Positions 54,233 through 62,586 of a DNA stretch of 64,000 nucleotides are shown one piece after another. This DNA is from Shewanella denitrificans OS217 (lineage in GTDB: Bacteria > Pseudomonadota > Gammaproteobacteria > Enterobacterales > Shewanellaceae), in the NCBI RefSeq assembly GCF_000013765.1, contig NC_007954.1, positions 1,736,001 to 1,800,000 on the forward strand. The letters run 5' to 3'. Both the position numbers and the translations under genes were made by a program. Every line of letters starts with the position of its first letter. Positions within the stretch are counted from its first letter, which is position 1. The notes under the pieces were generated by a model, which worked only from the letters and a program-made list of their open reading frames with translations, was not told the origin of the DNA and made no database searches.

Positions 54233-55327
54233 ATGTCGGGAAATAGCATAGGTCAGAACTTTGTGGTGACCACCTTTGGTGAGAGTCATGGTGTCGCATT
54301 GGGGTGTATTATTGATGGTTGCCCTCCAGGACTTGAACTGAGTGCAGAGGATATGCAGCATGATCTTGACCGCCGCCGCCCAGGCACGTCTCGTTATACC
54401 ACAGCACGCCGTGAAGCGGATGAAGTCAAAATCTTATCCGGGGTGTTCGAAGGCAAGACGACTGGCACTTCCATTGGCTTGATGATAGAAAATACCGATC
54501 AGCGTAGCCAAGATTACTCTAATATCAAAGATACATTCCGTCCAGGTCACGCCGATTACACCTATCAGCAAAAGTATGGCATGCGTGACTACCGTGGCGG
54601 CGGCCGTTCATCGGCGCGAGAAACCGCCATGCGTGTTGCTGCGGGCGCCGTGGCTAAAAAGTATTTAAAGCAAGTCCACGGCATTGAAGTCACAGGCTAC
54701 TTATCACAGCTTGGGCCTATTAGTGCCGAGACTATAGATTTAACCCAAGTTGAGCAAAATGCTTTTTTCTTCCCTGATGTCAGTAAACTCGAAGCCTTAG
54801 ATGAGTACATGCGTGAGCTTAGAAAATCCGGAGATTCCATTGGCGCTAAAGTTTCAGTTATCGCAACAGGTGTGCCCGTAGGGCTGGGTGAACCAGTGTT
54901 CGATCGTTTAGATGCCGATATAGCCCATGCATTAATGGGCATTAATGCGGTTAAAGGGGTTGAAATTGGTGATGGGTTTGCAGTGGTAAATCAAAAAGGC
55001 TCCCAAGGGCGAGATTTAATGTCACCACTAGGGTTTGAATCAAACCATGCTGGCGGCGTGCTTGGGGGCATTTCATCGGGTCAACCTATTGTTGCTCATA
55101 TGGCGCTAAAGCCTACATCGAGCATCAGTGTGCCAGGTCAAAGCATGACAGTGCAGGGTGACACAGTTGAGATGGTGACCAAGGGACGTCATGATCCTTG
55201 TGTTGGCATTCGCGCCGTGCCCATTGCAGAAGCCATGCTTGCCATAGTCTTGATGGATCACCTACTAAGGCACAGAGCGCAAAATAATGCCGTGGTTAGC
55301 GACACCCCTAAAATTGGTATGCGTTAA
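54233..55327 (+). CDS. aroC: Chorismate synthase AroC
   Basis: Last enzyme of the shikimate pathway; converts EPSP to chorismate using reduced FMN. The 364 residues match the family. [19 protein letters not shown] at the N-terminus, the [20 protein letters not shown] signature and [17 protein letters not shown] at the C-terminus are all intact. Preceded by GAGGGAC. It leads a run of plus-strand genes that continues to about 59.3 kb. Confidence 0.98.
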
Positions 55328-55407
55328 AACCCTCATTTGGCTGAGGAAGACCTCTGCTAGGTTCAGCTGGGTCAACAGCCATTAGATCATGACGTAGGGA
55401 TAAAATC

Positions 55408-56607
55408 ATGGCAAACCAAATCGAATCAAGTCAAACCAGCCCCATGAACACTGAGCAGCAACTGCGCTGGCTCAGTGCGTGTTACTTCTTCTTTTTTGCC
55501 ATCTTGGGTGTCATGGTTCCCTACCTTGGGGTATTTTTCGATAACCGAGGTTTTGATGCCCAAGAAATTGGCCTGTTGCTTGCCATCCTGATGGGGACGC
55601 GTATTATCGCTCCTAATCTGTGGGCCATGGTTGCAGATAAGACGGGTATGCGCGCCGAATTGATTAAATTTGGCGCCGCGGCCGCGGCCATCACTTTCGT
55701 GAGTTTTTTCTTCAAAGGCGGGGTGCTTTACTTATCCATAAGCCTTGCTGTTTATACCTTCTTTTGGAATGCCATCCTAGCCCAGCTTGAAGTCATCACC
55801 TTAGAAACCTTAGGGGATAAAGCCAATCAATACGGTAAAATCCGCAGCTTTGGCAGTATCGGTTACATTGTCTTGGTGGTTGGGGCCGGCGTTGCCATAG
55901 ATACCTGGGGCACAGAAGTGCTGCCCATCATAGGCATGAGTCTGTTTATTGGCTTACTTGCCTGTGCGCTGCCATTACCCGCTAATCGAGTCGTCATAGA
56001 TAAACATGCTCCGGTGAGTAAGCTCAAACTTGAAGCCGCCACAGTGTGGTTTCTGGTGTCGGCCATGTTATTGCAAATGAGTGCAGGGCCTTTTTATGGC
56101 TTCTTTATTTTGTATCTCAAGCAAGTGGGTTACTCAGAAACGGCTGGTGGATTATTTGTTGCTCTTGGAGTAATAGCCGAAATCATCATGTTTATGTTCG
56201 CGCCTAGACTATTAGGGCGTTATGGCATCAAGTTTTTATTGGTCGTGTGCATGTTAATGACGGCGCTGCGTTGGTTGCTGGTGGCGTTCGGCGCAGACAG
56301 CTTAGCCTTACTGGGCCTGAGTCAATTGCTGCATGCCTTTACCTTCGGCTTGACGCACGCGGCATCGATTCAGTTTATTCACAGGCAATTTCCGCCCAGC
56401 CATAGAAGCAAAGGTCAGGCGTTATACGCTAGCCTCAGCTTTGGTGTCGGCGGCGCGCTGGGGACTTGGCTTAGCGGGGTGATTTGGGGCGATGGCAGTG
56501 GCTCTGTGATGACTTGGATCTTTGCAGCAAGCTGCGCTTTATTGGCCATGTTGGCGGTACTCGCCATACCGACGTTATCGAGCAAGCAGGCTAGCGTTCA
56601 AAGCTGA
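55408..56607 (+). CDS. MFS transporter (PPP/HcaT-like family)
   Basis: A 399-residue major facilitator protein with 12 predicted transmembrane helices. The N-terminal segment YFFFFAILGVMVPYLGVFFD and following GLLLAILMGTRIIAP are typical of the phenyl-propionate permease (HcaT-like) group. The real substrate is unknown, and no catabolic genes are adjacent. A second methionine (residue 13) is an alternative start. It lies 80 bp after aroC. Confidence 0.88.
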   Translation: MANQIESSQTSPMNTEQQLRWLSACYFFFFAILGVMVPYLGVFFDNRGFDAQEIGLLLAILMGTRIIAPNLWAMVADKTGMRAELIKFGAAAAAITFVSFFFKGGVLYLSISLAVYTFFWNAILAQLEVITLETLGDKANQYGKIRSFGSIGYIVLVVGAGVAIDTWGTEVLPIIGMSLFIGLLACALPLPANRVVIDKHAPVSKLKLEAATVWFLVSAMLLQMSAGPFYGFFILYLKQVGYSETAGGLFVALGVIAEIIMFMFAPRLLGRYGIKFLLVVCMLMTALRWLLVAFGADSLALLGLSQLLHAFTFGLTHAASIQFIHRQFPPSHRSKGQALYASLSFGVGGALGTWLSGVIWGDGSGSVMTWIFAASCALLAMLAVLAIPTLSSKQASVQS

Positions 56608-56674
56608 TTGCATTAAAAAGCGTATATAGCCTGTGTAGTAAAGTGGTGGATTAAACATGTATGAAGGAGTGTCG

Positions 56675-57838
56675 GTGTCAGTGTTTCGTTTAGGGTTGGT
56701 TATCAATCCATTGGCAGGTCTGGGTGGCAGTGTTGCCCTTAAAGGCTCTGATGATGTCGCCGCACAGGCGCTTGCCCTAGGAGCCGTACCCAAAGCAAGG
56801 CTTAGGATGAAACAAGCGCTGGATGTCATTAAACCTTATGCTGAGCGCATTGTTATTTACACCGCAGCAGGCGAGATGGGAGAAAATTTAGCCACAGAAA
56901 TGGGCTTTAAAGTTGAACTCGTCTACAGCCCTCAAGAAAGCACTCAAGCTTGTGATACCCAATCATTAGTGGCAGTGCTCACTGAGTTGCCGTTAGATTT
57001 GCTGCTGTTTGCCGGCGGCGATGGCACGGCAAGGGACGTGTATTCGGCTTTAGATGATAAATTGCCGGCACTCTTGCCAGTATTTTTGCCAGTGTTGGGG
57101 GTGCCTGCAGGGGTGAAAATTCATTCAGGCGTGTATGGTATCACCCCAAATGCAGCGGGTCTTGTGGTTAAAATGCTGCTTGATGGTGAGCTTGTCAGCT
57201 TGATGCCAGCGGATGTAATGGACATAGATGAAGCAGCTTTTCGTGAAGGAAAAGTGCGGGCGAAGCGATTTGGTGAAATGCAAGTACCTGCTGAGCCTAG
57301 ATACATTCAAGCGGTGAAAATGGGCGGCGTAGAAGTCGACGAATTAGTGCTTGCCGATATTGCGGCGGATGTCATTGAAACTATGGCTGAAGGGCAAGAC
57401 GATACCCTGTATATCATGGGCTCTGGCAGTACAGTGGCCTTTGTGATGGAAGAGCTTGGTGTCGATAATACTCTGCTCGGCGTCGATTTAATTCAAAATA
57501 AACAGCTTGTTGCAAAGGATTTAACCGCAAATAAATTACTTGAGCTTACTCAAAACAAGCCCGCAAAATTGGTGATTACCTTGATTGGTGGTCAGGGCCA
57601 TGTGCTAGGACGGGGCAATCAGCAGTTATCCCCTGAACTTATTCGTCAGATTGGAAAAGACAATATTTTGATCTTAGCGACAAAAACAAAGCTAAAAGCA
57701 CTTGAAGGCAGGCCATTAATTGTGGATAGTGGCGACCCTGAATTAGATATAGCACTGACGGGCTATTACAAGATAGTCACAGGCTACCATGATTACGTCA
57801 TGTATCAAGTGGCCAACCCAGATTTAGCGAAGAGGTAA
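56675..57838 (+). CDS. ATP-NAD kinase-like protein
   Basis: A member of the ATP-NAD kinase/AcoX family (PF01513), about 387 residues. The nucleotide-binding motif LLFAGGDGTARDV is present, and FRLGLVINPLAGLGG opens the domain. The GTG at 56675 is chosen because GAAGGAG lies 5 bases upstream; an ATG at 56657 would add six residues but has no ribosome site. It is not the main NAD kinase (NadK), and its substrate is unknown. yfcL follows after 3 bp. Confidence 0.88.
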   Translation: MSVFRLGLVINPLAGLGGSVALKGSDDVAAQALALGAVPKARLRMKQALDVIKPYAERIVIYTAAGEMGENLATEMGFKVELVYSPQESTQACDTQSLVAVLTELPLDLLLFAGGDGTARDVYSALDDKLPALLPVFLPVLGVPAGVKIHSGVYGITPNAAGLVVKMLLDGELVSLMPADVMDIDEAAFREGKVRAKRFGEMQVPAEPRYIQAVKMGGVEVDELVLADIAADVIETMAEGQDDTLYIMGSGSTVAFVMEELGVDNTLLGVDLIQNKQLVAKDLTANKLLELTQNKPAKLVITLIGGQGHVLGRGNQQLSPELIRQIGKDNILILATKTKLKALEGRPLIVDSGDPELDIALTGYYKIVTGYHDYVMYQVANPDLAKR

Positions 57839-57841
57839 TCC

Positions 57842-58120
57842 ATGTTAGACAAGTACGATGCAGCCTTAGAGTCTTGGATAGAAGACACAGTAGTCAACGG
57901 TGACGATGATGCTTTATTTGCCAGTGGATACCTACAAGGCCATGTGGCAGTAGTATTAGCGCAACTTGAAATTGAGCCAAGCCAAGATTTAACGGCGCTA
58001 GATGGTAAAATGGTCGACTGCTTAGCGCTGGCCAATAGCGAGCTTAACGATGACGATTACAGCCTAGTGGCCAATGCATGGCAGCAATTGCGTCAACGTA
58101 TTCAGGCTAACAATCTTTAA
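57842..58120 (+). CDS. yfcL: YfcL-family protein
   Basis: A 92-residue acidic protein of unknown function matching the YfcL family (LDALALANSEL-like segment is DCLALANSELNDDDY here). In E. coli yfcL also lies in the smrB-prmB-aroC neighbourhood. Only 3 bp follow the kinase-like gene and 13 bp precede the methyltransferase gene, so it is mid-operon. Confidence 0.88.
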   Translation: MLDKYDAALESWIEDTVVNGDDDALFASGYLQGHVAVVLAQLEIEPSQDLTALDGKMVDCLALANSELNDDDYSLVANAWQQLRQRIQANNL

Positions 58121-58133
58121 TGGAAGTCGTTAA

Positions 58134-58736
58134 ATGAGCGACATTGGCGCGACTGAAATAGGTATCGATACCTTAGGTTCAACTTCTATAGGCTCAAATG
58201 CCGTAAGTTCAGTGATCATAGGTTTAGTTAATCCTAAAACACCCGTGAACGTTGGCGGCATTATGCGTGCCGCCGGCTGTTATCGGGTCGATAGCGTGTG
58301 TTATACCGGTCGGCGTTACGAGCTTGCTGCCAAATCCGGCGACGCCCAGTATGATGTCGACACCAAAGACGCGGCTAAGACTATCCCTTTGACTGGGGTG
58401 GAGTCGCTGCTGGATCAGGTTCCCGTCGGGGCTAAGATTATTTGCGTCGATCTTGTGGTTGGTGCTACGCCGCTACCGCATTTTGTCCACCCAGAGCATG
58501 CTTTTTATATTTTCGGCCCCGAAGATGGCACCATACCTCAAGTGCTTATCGATGCGGCGCATGAGGTAGTGTATGTCCCGACGGTAGGCTGCATGAATCT
58601 AGCCGCGTCAGTTAATGTATTGCTGTACGACAGATTGGCAAAATCGGCGCAAATGCTTGCAGGGGATGAGCTGATTAAGCAAAGTCGCGACAATAACAAC
58701 CGCACTAAAGTTAAACATTGGCGTAATAAAGAATAG
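58134..58736 (+). CDS. TrmH/SpoU-family RNA methyltransferase
   Basis: A 200-residue SPOUT methyltransferase. The knot motifs are visible: NPKTPVNVGGIMRAAGCY (motif I), FYIFGPEDGTIP (motif II) and GCMNLAASVNVLLYD (motif III). The target RNA base is unknown. The first 26 residues (GATEIGIDTLGSTSIG) are low-complexity and precede the domain; an internal GTG at 58212 is an alternative start. It is the last gene of the short operon with yfcL. Confidence 0.87.
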   Translation: MSDIGATEIGIDTLGSTSIGSNAVSSVIIGLVNPKTPVNVGGIMRAAGCYRVDSVCYTGRRYELAAKSGDAQYDVDTKDAAKTIPLTGVESLLDQVPVGAKIICVDLVVGATPLPHFVHPEHAFYIFGPEDGTIPQVLIDAAHEVVYVPTVGCMNLAASVNVLLYDRLAKSAQMLAGDELIKQSRDNNNRTKVKHWRNKE

Positions 58737-58799
58737 CAAGTTTCCAGTCTAGGTCTATTATATGAGGCGGAAATTCATTCTCAGTTAAAGGACTTCGCC

Positions 58800-59264
58800 G
58801 TGTATAAACCATTAATCTTATCCCTCTCGATAATAATATTAAGCTCAGGTTCGGCGTTTGCCGCAACAACAATCAATGATATGCAAGCTTGCCAAGGCTA
58901 CCTCGATTTTGTTGATAATAAACTCGATGATTTAAAAGAGACTTACTCAGCAGGAGATCTAAACACCATTCGAACTGGACTGGTTAATTACAATCAGTAC
59001 ATTCAACAAACCATTATTACTCCAGGTTTACTGGAGTTCACCGGCAATGATGCGCAAAAAGCCAGTGAGACCCAGCTACAAATCGATGCCTACAAAACCC
59101 ACATCAGCGAAAGATTAAAACAAAAATACCAAGATGATAAAATGGTTGTTGATTACGCCGTGGTTCTCAATGATTGCGCTAAAAAAGCCATGCCAGAAGA
59201 AAATGTGCTGCAAGAGTTAAAAACCGCTTTGGAATTGATTGTAAGCCTCGCTAAGCAAGGTTAA
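58800..59264 (+). CDS. Small exported protein, function unknown
   Basis: A 154-residue protein with a signal peptide (about 1-21, ending AFA) and a GTG start preceded by AAAGGA. The mature part is helical, rich in Gln and Lys, with two cysteines (C30 and C132) that could form a disulphide. No family recognised. It is followed about 110 bp later by the GacA-type site of the second CsrB RNA. Confidence 0.75.
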   Translation: MYKPLILSLSIIILSSGSAFAATTINDMQACQGYLDFVDNKLDDLKETYSAGDLNTIRTGLVNYNQYIQQTIITPGLLEFTGNDAQKASETQLQIDAYKTHISERLKQKYQDDKMVVDYAVVLNDCAKKAMPEENVLQELKTALELIVSLAKQG

Positions 59265-59372
59265 TCCAGTCGCTCATTTTGATTTATCAGGTGCTAACGC
59301 TTGCTGGCGGGCCCTATAGTTGAGCGGTTTATTGCTTAATAAAAATAGGGTCTCAATTTTTCCTATTATGGA

Positions 59373-59390
59373 TGTGAGAGATCTCTTACA
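59373..59390 (+). promoter_or_regulatory. GacA/UvrY upstream activating site of csrB copy 2
   Basis: TGTGAG-AGATCT-CTTACA, identical to the site at 28356. It lies about 196 bp before the predicted RNA start. Sequence identity between the two loci begins at this site. Confidence 0.88.
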
Positions 59391-59702
59391 CGATTTGTGA
59401 GCATTGGCGTTATTGTTTGCAGCTAAGCTTATACCGCATTGGCTTAAGTCATTCATTCCCCTTTATTATTTTCACCCGTCGGTCTGGCAAAGCATTTTTT
59501 TTGTGTTTATTTTCAAAATATCTTTTTTAGGTGCATGTTTCCTAGGGGGAAGCTGGCATATGATTAACACATCCAAGGAACAGGATGAACGGAACAGGAA
59601 GCGCTCAAGGCCGAGCATACTCAAGGTAGAGTCACTTAATCTGGATGATTGAGTACAAGGACGAAAACGGATAGCCCCAAGGAAGACTTAAGGTCAGGGG
59701 AT

Positions 59703-60028
59703 GCAAGGGAAGGCCAGTGTAGACATGATGTCTCGCTACAAGGATTAAGATTATCATGGATGATATAGGACACGCTTAAGGACAGAGCAGGCTCAGTAAA
59801 GGATGACTGAGATAAAGGACGGTATCTTAGATGGTACAGGGAACACAAGGATGCTACGGATAGCAGCAAGGGATGGCCAGTGTAGACATGATGTCTTACT
59901 TAACGTTTTAGATTGCCATGGATGATATAGGACACGCTTAAGGACAGAGCAGGCTCAGTAAAGGAATTGCTGGGATAAAGGACGGTATCTTAGATGATAC
60001 AGGGAATACAAGGATGCTAAGGACAGAT
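59703..60028 (+). repeat. 163-nt tandem duplication within csrB copy 2
   Basis: Two consecutive 163-nt units share long identical runs, including GGCCAGTGTAGACATGATGT and the GGATGATATAGGACACGCTT run. GCAAGGGA marks each boundary at exactly 163-nt spacing. Copy 1 carries a single 163-nt unit (28701-28863). Confidence 0.9.
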
Positions 60029-60102
60029 GCAAGGGATGCGGTATAGACGCATGGACGGTGCAGGGAGCACAAGAATAGCAGGATTGCTTAACAAAGAATA
60101 AC

Positions 60103-60135
60103 AGGCCACGAAATACTATCGTGGCCTTTCTTTTT
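60103..60135 (+). terminator. Terminator of csrB copy 2
   Basis: GGCCACG/CGTGGCC stem with a 9-nt loop followed by TTTCTTTTT. Confidence 0.93.
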
Positions 60136-60260
60136 GGTTTTCACCAATATGATAAACCCACCTCATTGAGACATTCATCGGCTATTCCGATCGTATTAAT
60201 TGAACTTTCCCCCAGGGGGTTGTCAAAGAATGGTTTGTCAAAGTTTGCGGCATAGAGTGA

Positions 60261-60612
60261 ATTGCCGTCATACTCCCACCGTTAATATTAAGGAATGATA
60301 TCCATGAAAATGGCCAAGAGCCCAATAGCGTTAGACTCAAGGTATATTTGCAAGATAAGGCTGATACATCTCCAAAAGAAGGGCAGAAAAAACTCACTTT
60401 CTCGGAATTAGTAAAACTAGACAGCATCAAGTTTGTCTCTGAAAATGAGTCAGAGCTTATCTATCAGTTCGCGCCTTACATTGAGGAATTGGACAGTGAT
60501 GAACTGAATGGCGAACTAAGAATACTTTAAATCAATCGATAGCGAAGGAACCATCAGTTATAGTGACTATGAAATCTTGACGGCTCCCACTTCCAGTGAA
60601 CCTCAGGCATAA
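60261..60612 (+). pseudogene. Frameshifted remnant of an unknown gene
   Basis: The frame is open from 60261 to 60530 with protein-like composition (LRNDIHENGQEP then KKLTFSELVKLDSIKFVSEN), but it has no good start. At the stop near 60528, a one-base shift continues an equally protein-like stretch (FKSIDSEGTISYSDYEIL) to a stop at 60610. Upstream of 60258 the first frame is again coding-like before an in-frame TGA. This fits a decayed gene with a stop and a frameshift. Family not recognised. Confidence 0.45.
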
Positions 60613-60689
60613 TTAATCTCAATACATGACGCTAGATGAATGCCTGTTTTGTGTCTGTGGATAGTACTTTTGATAGTATTTTTGCTCAA

Positions 60690-60737
60690 GATCCCAATAA
60701 AATGACCGCCTAGAGAGGCGGTCATTTTATTGGGATA
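60690..60737. terminator. Long perfect hairpin after the DUF3301 gene
   Basis: Arms of about 21 bp (ATCCCAATAAAATGACCGCCT and its complement) enclose a 4-nt loop, 14 bp beyond the minus-strand DUF3301 stop. The GC-rich tip with flanking AAAAT/ATTTT makes it a plausible bidirectional terminator, although it is unusually long. Confidence 0.8.
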
Positions 60738-60750
60738 AACAGTCACATGA

Positions 60751-61137
60751 TTAATGGCATTTACCTGTGTTACAGCTAGTTTGAGCGCCGCAACCATCAA
60801 ATTTCCCTTGAGATAACGGCGCGTCATTCCACTCAGGTTCGGGAAACACTGGCCATTCAATCCCTTGAATTTGTTTGCCTTTCATTGAAAGTTGTCCTTG
60901 GTGTTGATCCATTCCGTCGGTGCTAAATTCAAACATGAATTTGGCTTTCCAGCAGACGCCAGTATGACCGCCAAAGCTGGGTCTTGCATGGATCATGGCT
61001 ATGGCCAACAGCTGCACGCTTTGTTTTTGGCAAGCGCGTTCGGCGAAGACTCGACTTAATTCTGCCATTTGCCTTAATTGCCAGAAGAAGGCGGCAAGAA
61101 CAAAAAGCGCTAGGATTAAGATGACATCTGACATCAT
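60751..61137 (-). CDS. DUF3301-family membrane protein
   Basis: A 128-residue protein with one N-terminal transmembrane helix (about 3-20, DVILILALFVLAAFFWQLRQ) and a cytoplasmic or periplasmic domain. Its RACQKQSVQLLAIAM motif and terminal cysteines (CGAQTSCNTGKC) fit the DUF3301 family. The unusual C-terminal Cys cluster may bind metal. It overlaps the DUF3549 stop by 4 bp. Function unknown. Confidence 0.85.
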   Translation of the reverse strand: MMSDVILILALFVLAAFFWQLRQMAELSRVFAERACQKQSVQLLAIAMIHARPSFGGHTGVCWKAKFMFEFSTDGMDQHQGQLSMKGKQIQGIEWPVFPEPEWNDAPLSQGKFDGCGAQTSCNTGKCH

Positions 61138-62177
61138 GATTGAGCTGCCTTAAATAAACCGCCAATGGCAATGGAAAGTATGTTGCTGCGCTCTGGATTA
61201 CGAAGATCGAGCAGCAGTGCCTGACGTAGACTGGGTATAGCTACAATATCAGCAAAAACTTGATTGAAAAAGCCTTGTTCTTGTAAAGCTAAGGCTTCGA
61301 GATAAGATTTTCTGCAACTGTCATCTTTTAATGCCTGCCAATTTCTAGCCGCTATTGTGACTAAGTGGTTCGCGTCCAGCAAATTGTGCTGCGCTAAGTG
61401 AGCAATCGCCTTGATTGACAGGCTTGGGCTCGACGCGAGTGCGGCTAAATAACTTGCTTTGTGCTCATTTGATGCTTGCTCAAATAAAAGGTAAATTTTT
61501 TCAGCCAAGCTTGGCTCAAGGGGGAGATGCTCTAAACACTGGCATAGTGCCGCGTGCACGGGCAGAGGGCTAAAGTCGAAGCTTCGAATTAAACTATCCA
61601 TATTATCAAGGCTCTGGGCTCTGACGCACACATCCGCAATCCCTTGAAGGCCAAGTTGTTCCCAGCTATGGCTTTCATTTTCAACCGCCGATGACTCACC
61701 AATTACAGCTTGCTCTGATAGGTATTGCGCCGCAAATTCATACTGGCTTGATGCTGGTTGACCTAATTGCTGACGCACTAAGGCATTAAATAGCGCAAGT
61801 TTGTGTTGATTGGGCTTGAAGCTAAAAGGATGATTTGCAAACTGTTCTTGCTGTGCTTCAGTTAGTTCTTGGGTTAAGTCTCTGCCTAAGGCATCTAAAA
61901 TCATTTGAATAAATTGGCTGCGAGGCGCGGGCGATAATAAACCTTGCTCATCTAATGGTAGCTTTAAAAACCAAATGTAGGGCTGAGCCGACTGTTGCCA
62001 AAACACTAATCCAAGCTGGGCATGGCCTTGAATAGGATAGGGGTAAGGTGCGAGTAAGGATTCAATTTGATGGAATGCCAAAGCATCGATATGTTGAACT
62101 CTTCGTCCTAAATCATACACTTGGAATTGGGTGTTCGCCGTGGTTAGGAACTGGCTTAAGGTGGTAATTTCAGTCAT
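61134..62177 (-). CDS. DUF3549-family protein
   Basis: A 347-residue helical protein of the DUF3549 family, seen beside DUF3301, yqcC and truC genes in Shewanella and Vibrio. LSQFLTTANTQFQVYDLGRR at the N-terminus is typical. The C-terminal half looks like HEAT-type helical repeats (about 180-340). No enzymatic motif is visible. Overlaps the DUF3301 gene and is divergent from yqcC. Confidence 0.88.
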   Translation of the reverse strand: MTEITTLSQFLTTANTQFQVYDLGRRVQHIDALAFHQIESLLAPYPYPIQGHAQLGLVFWQQSAQPYIWFLKLPLDEQGLLSPAPRSQFIQMILDALGRDLTQELTEAQQEQFANHPFSFKPNQHKLALFNALVRQQLGQPASSQYEFAAQYLSEQAVIGESSAVENESHSWEQLGLQGIADVCVRAQSLDNMDSLIRSFDFSPLPVHAALCQCLEHLPLEPSLAEKIYLLFEQASNEHKASYLAALASSPSLSIKAIAHLAQHNLLDANHLVTIAARNWQALKDDSCRKSYLEALALQEQGFFNQVFADIVAIPSLRQALLLDLRNPERSNILSIAIGGLFKAAQS

Positions 62178-62265
62178 GTTTCTGCCGCTTACTCGGTTTA
62201 TTTGGATAACAACCGCGAGATGATATCATATCTCGTTATAAGCCCTGAGTTCACATTAGTATTTT

Positions 62266-62586
62266 ATGCCTTATAGCCGTTGTAAAACCCATTTAGTTCG
62301 CTTGGAAGCCTTGTTAAAACAACAAAATCTGTGGAGCGATAGTGAGCCTTCGCCTGCCGCATTAGCCAGCACTGCGCCCTTTTCCTGCGATACCATGGCC
62401 TTCGAAGAGTGGCTGCAGTTTATTTTCATTCCAAAACTGGGCGCGATTGTCGACGCGAAGCAGCCATTGCCATCCCAAATGCACTTAGCCCCAATGGCAT
62501 CCCAAGTCTGGCAAGCAAACCCTGTGTATCAGCCAATCATTGAGCAACTTATCGCAATGGATGATTTTATTAATGCCGCAAAATAA
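62266..62586 (+). CDS. yqcC: YqcC-family protein
   Basis: A 106-residue cytoplasmic protein of the YqcC family (FEEWLQFIFIPKLGAIVDAK is the hallmark). Its function is unknown, but it is regularly linked to truC, whose start overlaps its 3' end. It is divergent from the DUF3549 gene across 88 bp. Confidence 0.9.
   Translation: MPYSRCKTHLVRLEALLKQQNLWSDSEPSPAALASTAPFSCDTMAFEEWLQFIFIPKLGAIVDAKQPLPSQMHLAPMASQVWQANPVYQPIIEQLIAMDDFINAAK

Larger units (their letters stand above)
59570..60135 (+). ncRNA. csrB: CsrB-family CsrA-sequestering small RNA, copy 2 (long form)
   Basis: A paralogue of the RNA at 28552, about 565 nt long, with about 33 GGA triplets by eye. The first 130 nt and the last 100 nt align with copy 1. 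The extra length is a tandem duplication of a 163-nt module (59703-59865 and 59866-60028), bounded by the 8-mer GCAAGGGA at 59703, 59866 and 60029. Loops such as GTGC-AGGGA-GCAC near the 3' end are kept. It ends in a terminator identical to that of copy 1. Minus-strand ORFs over it are shadows. It should titrate more CsrA per molecule than copy 1; that is inference. Confidence 0.92.

Noticed and set aside
59404..59652. Plus-strand ORF of 82 codons
   Set aside because: It spans the csrB promoter and RNA start and has no counterpart frame in copy 1.
59636..59869. Minus-strand ORF of 77 codons similar to the one at 28619
   Set aside because: The similarity reflects the duplicated RNA gene, not a protein family. 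There is no ribosome site.
60603..60860. Minus-strand ORF of 85 codons
   Set aside because: Overlaps the end of the DUF3301 gene and the long hairpin in another frame.
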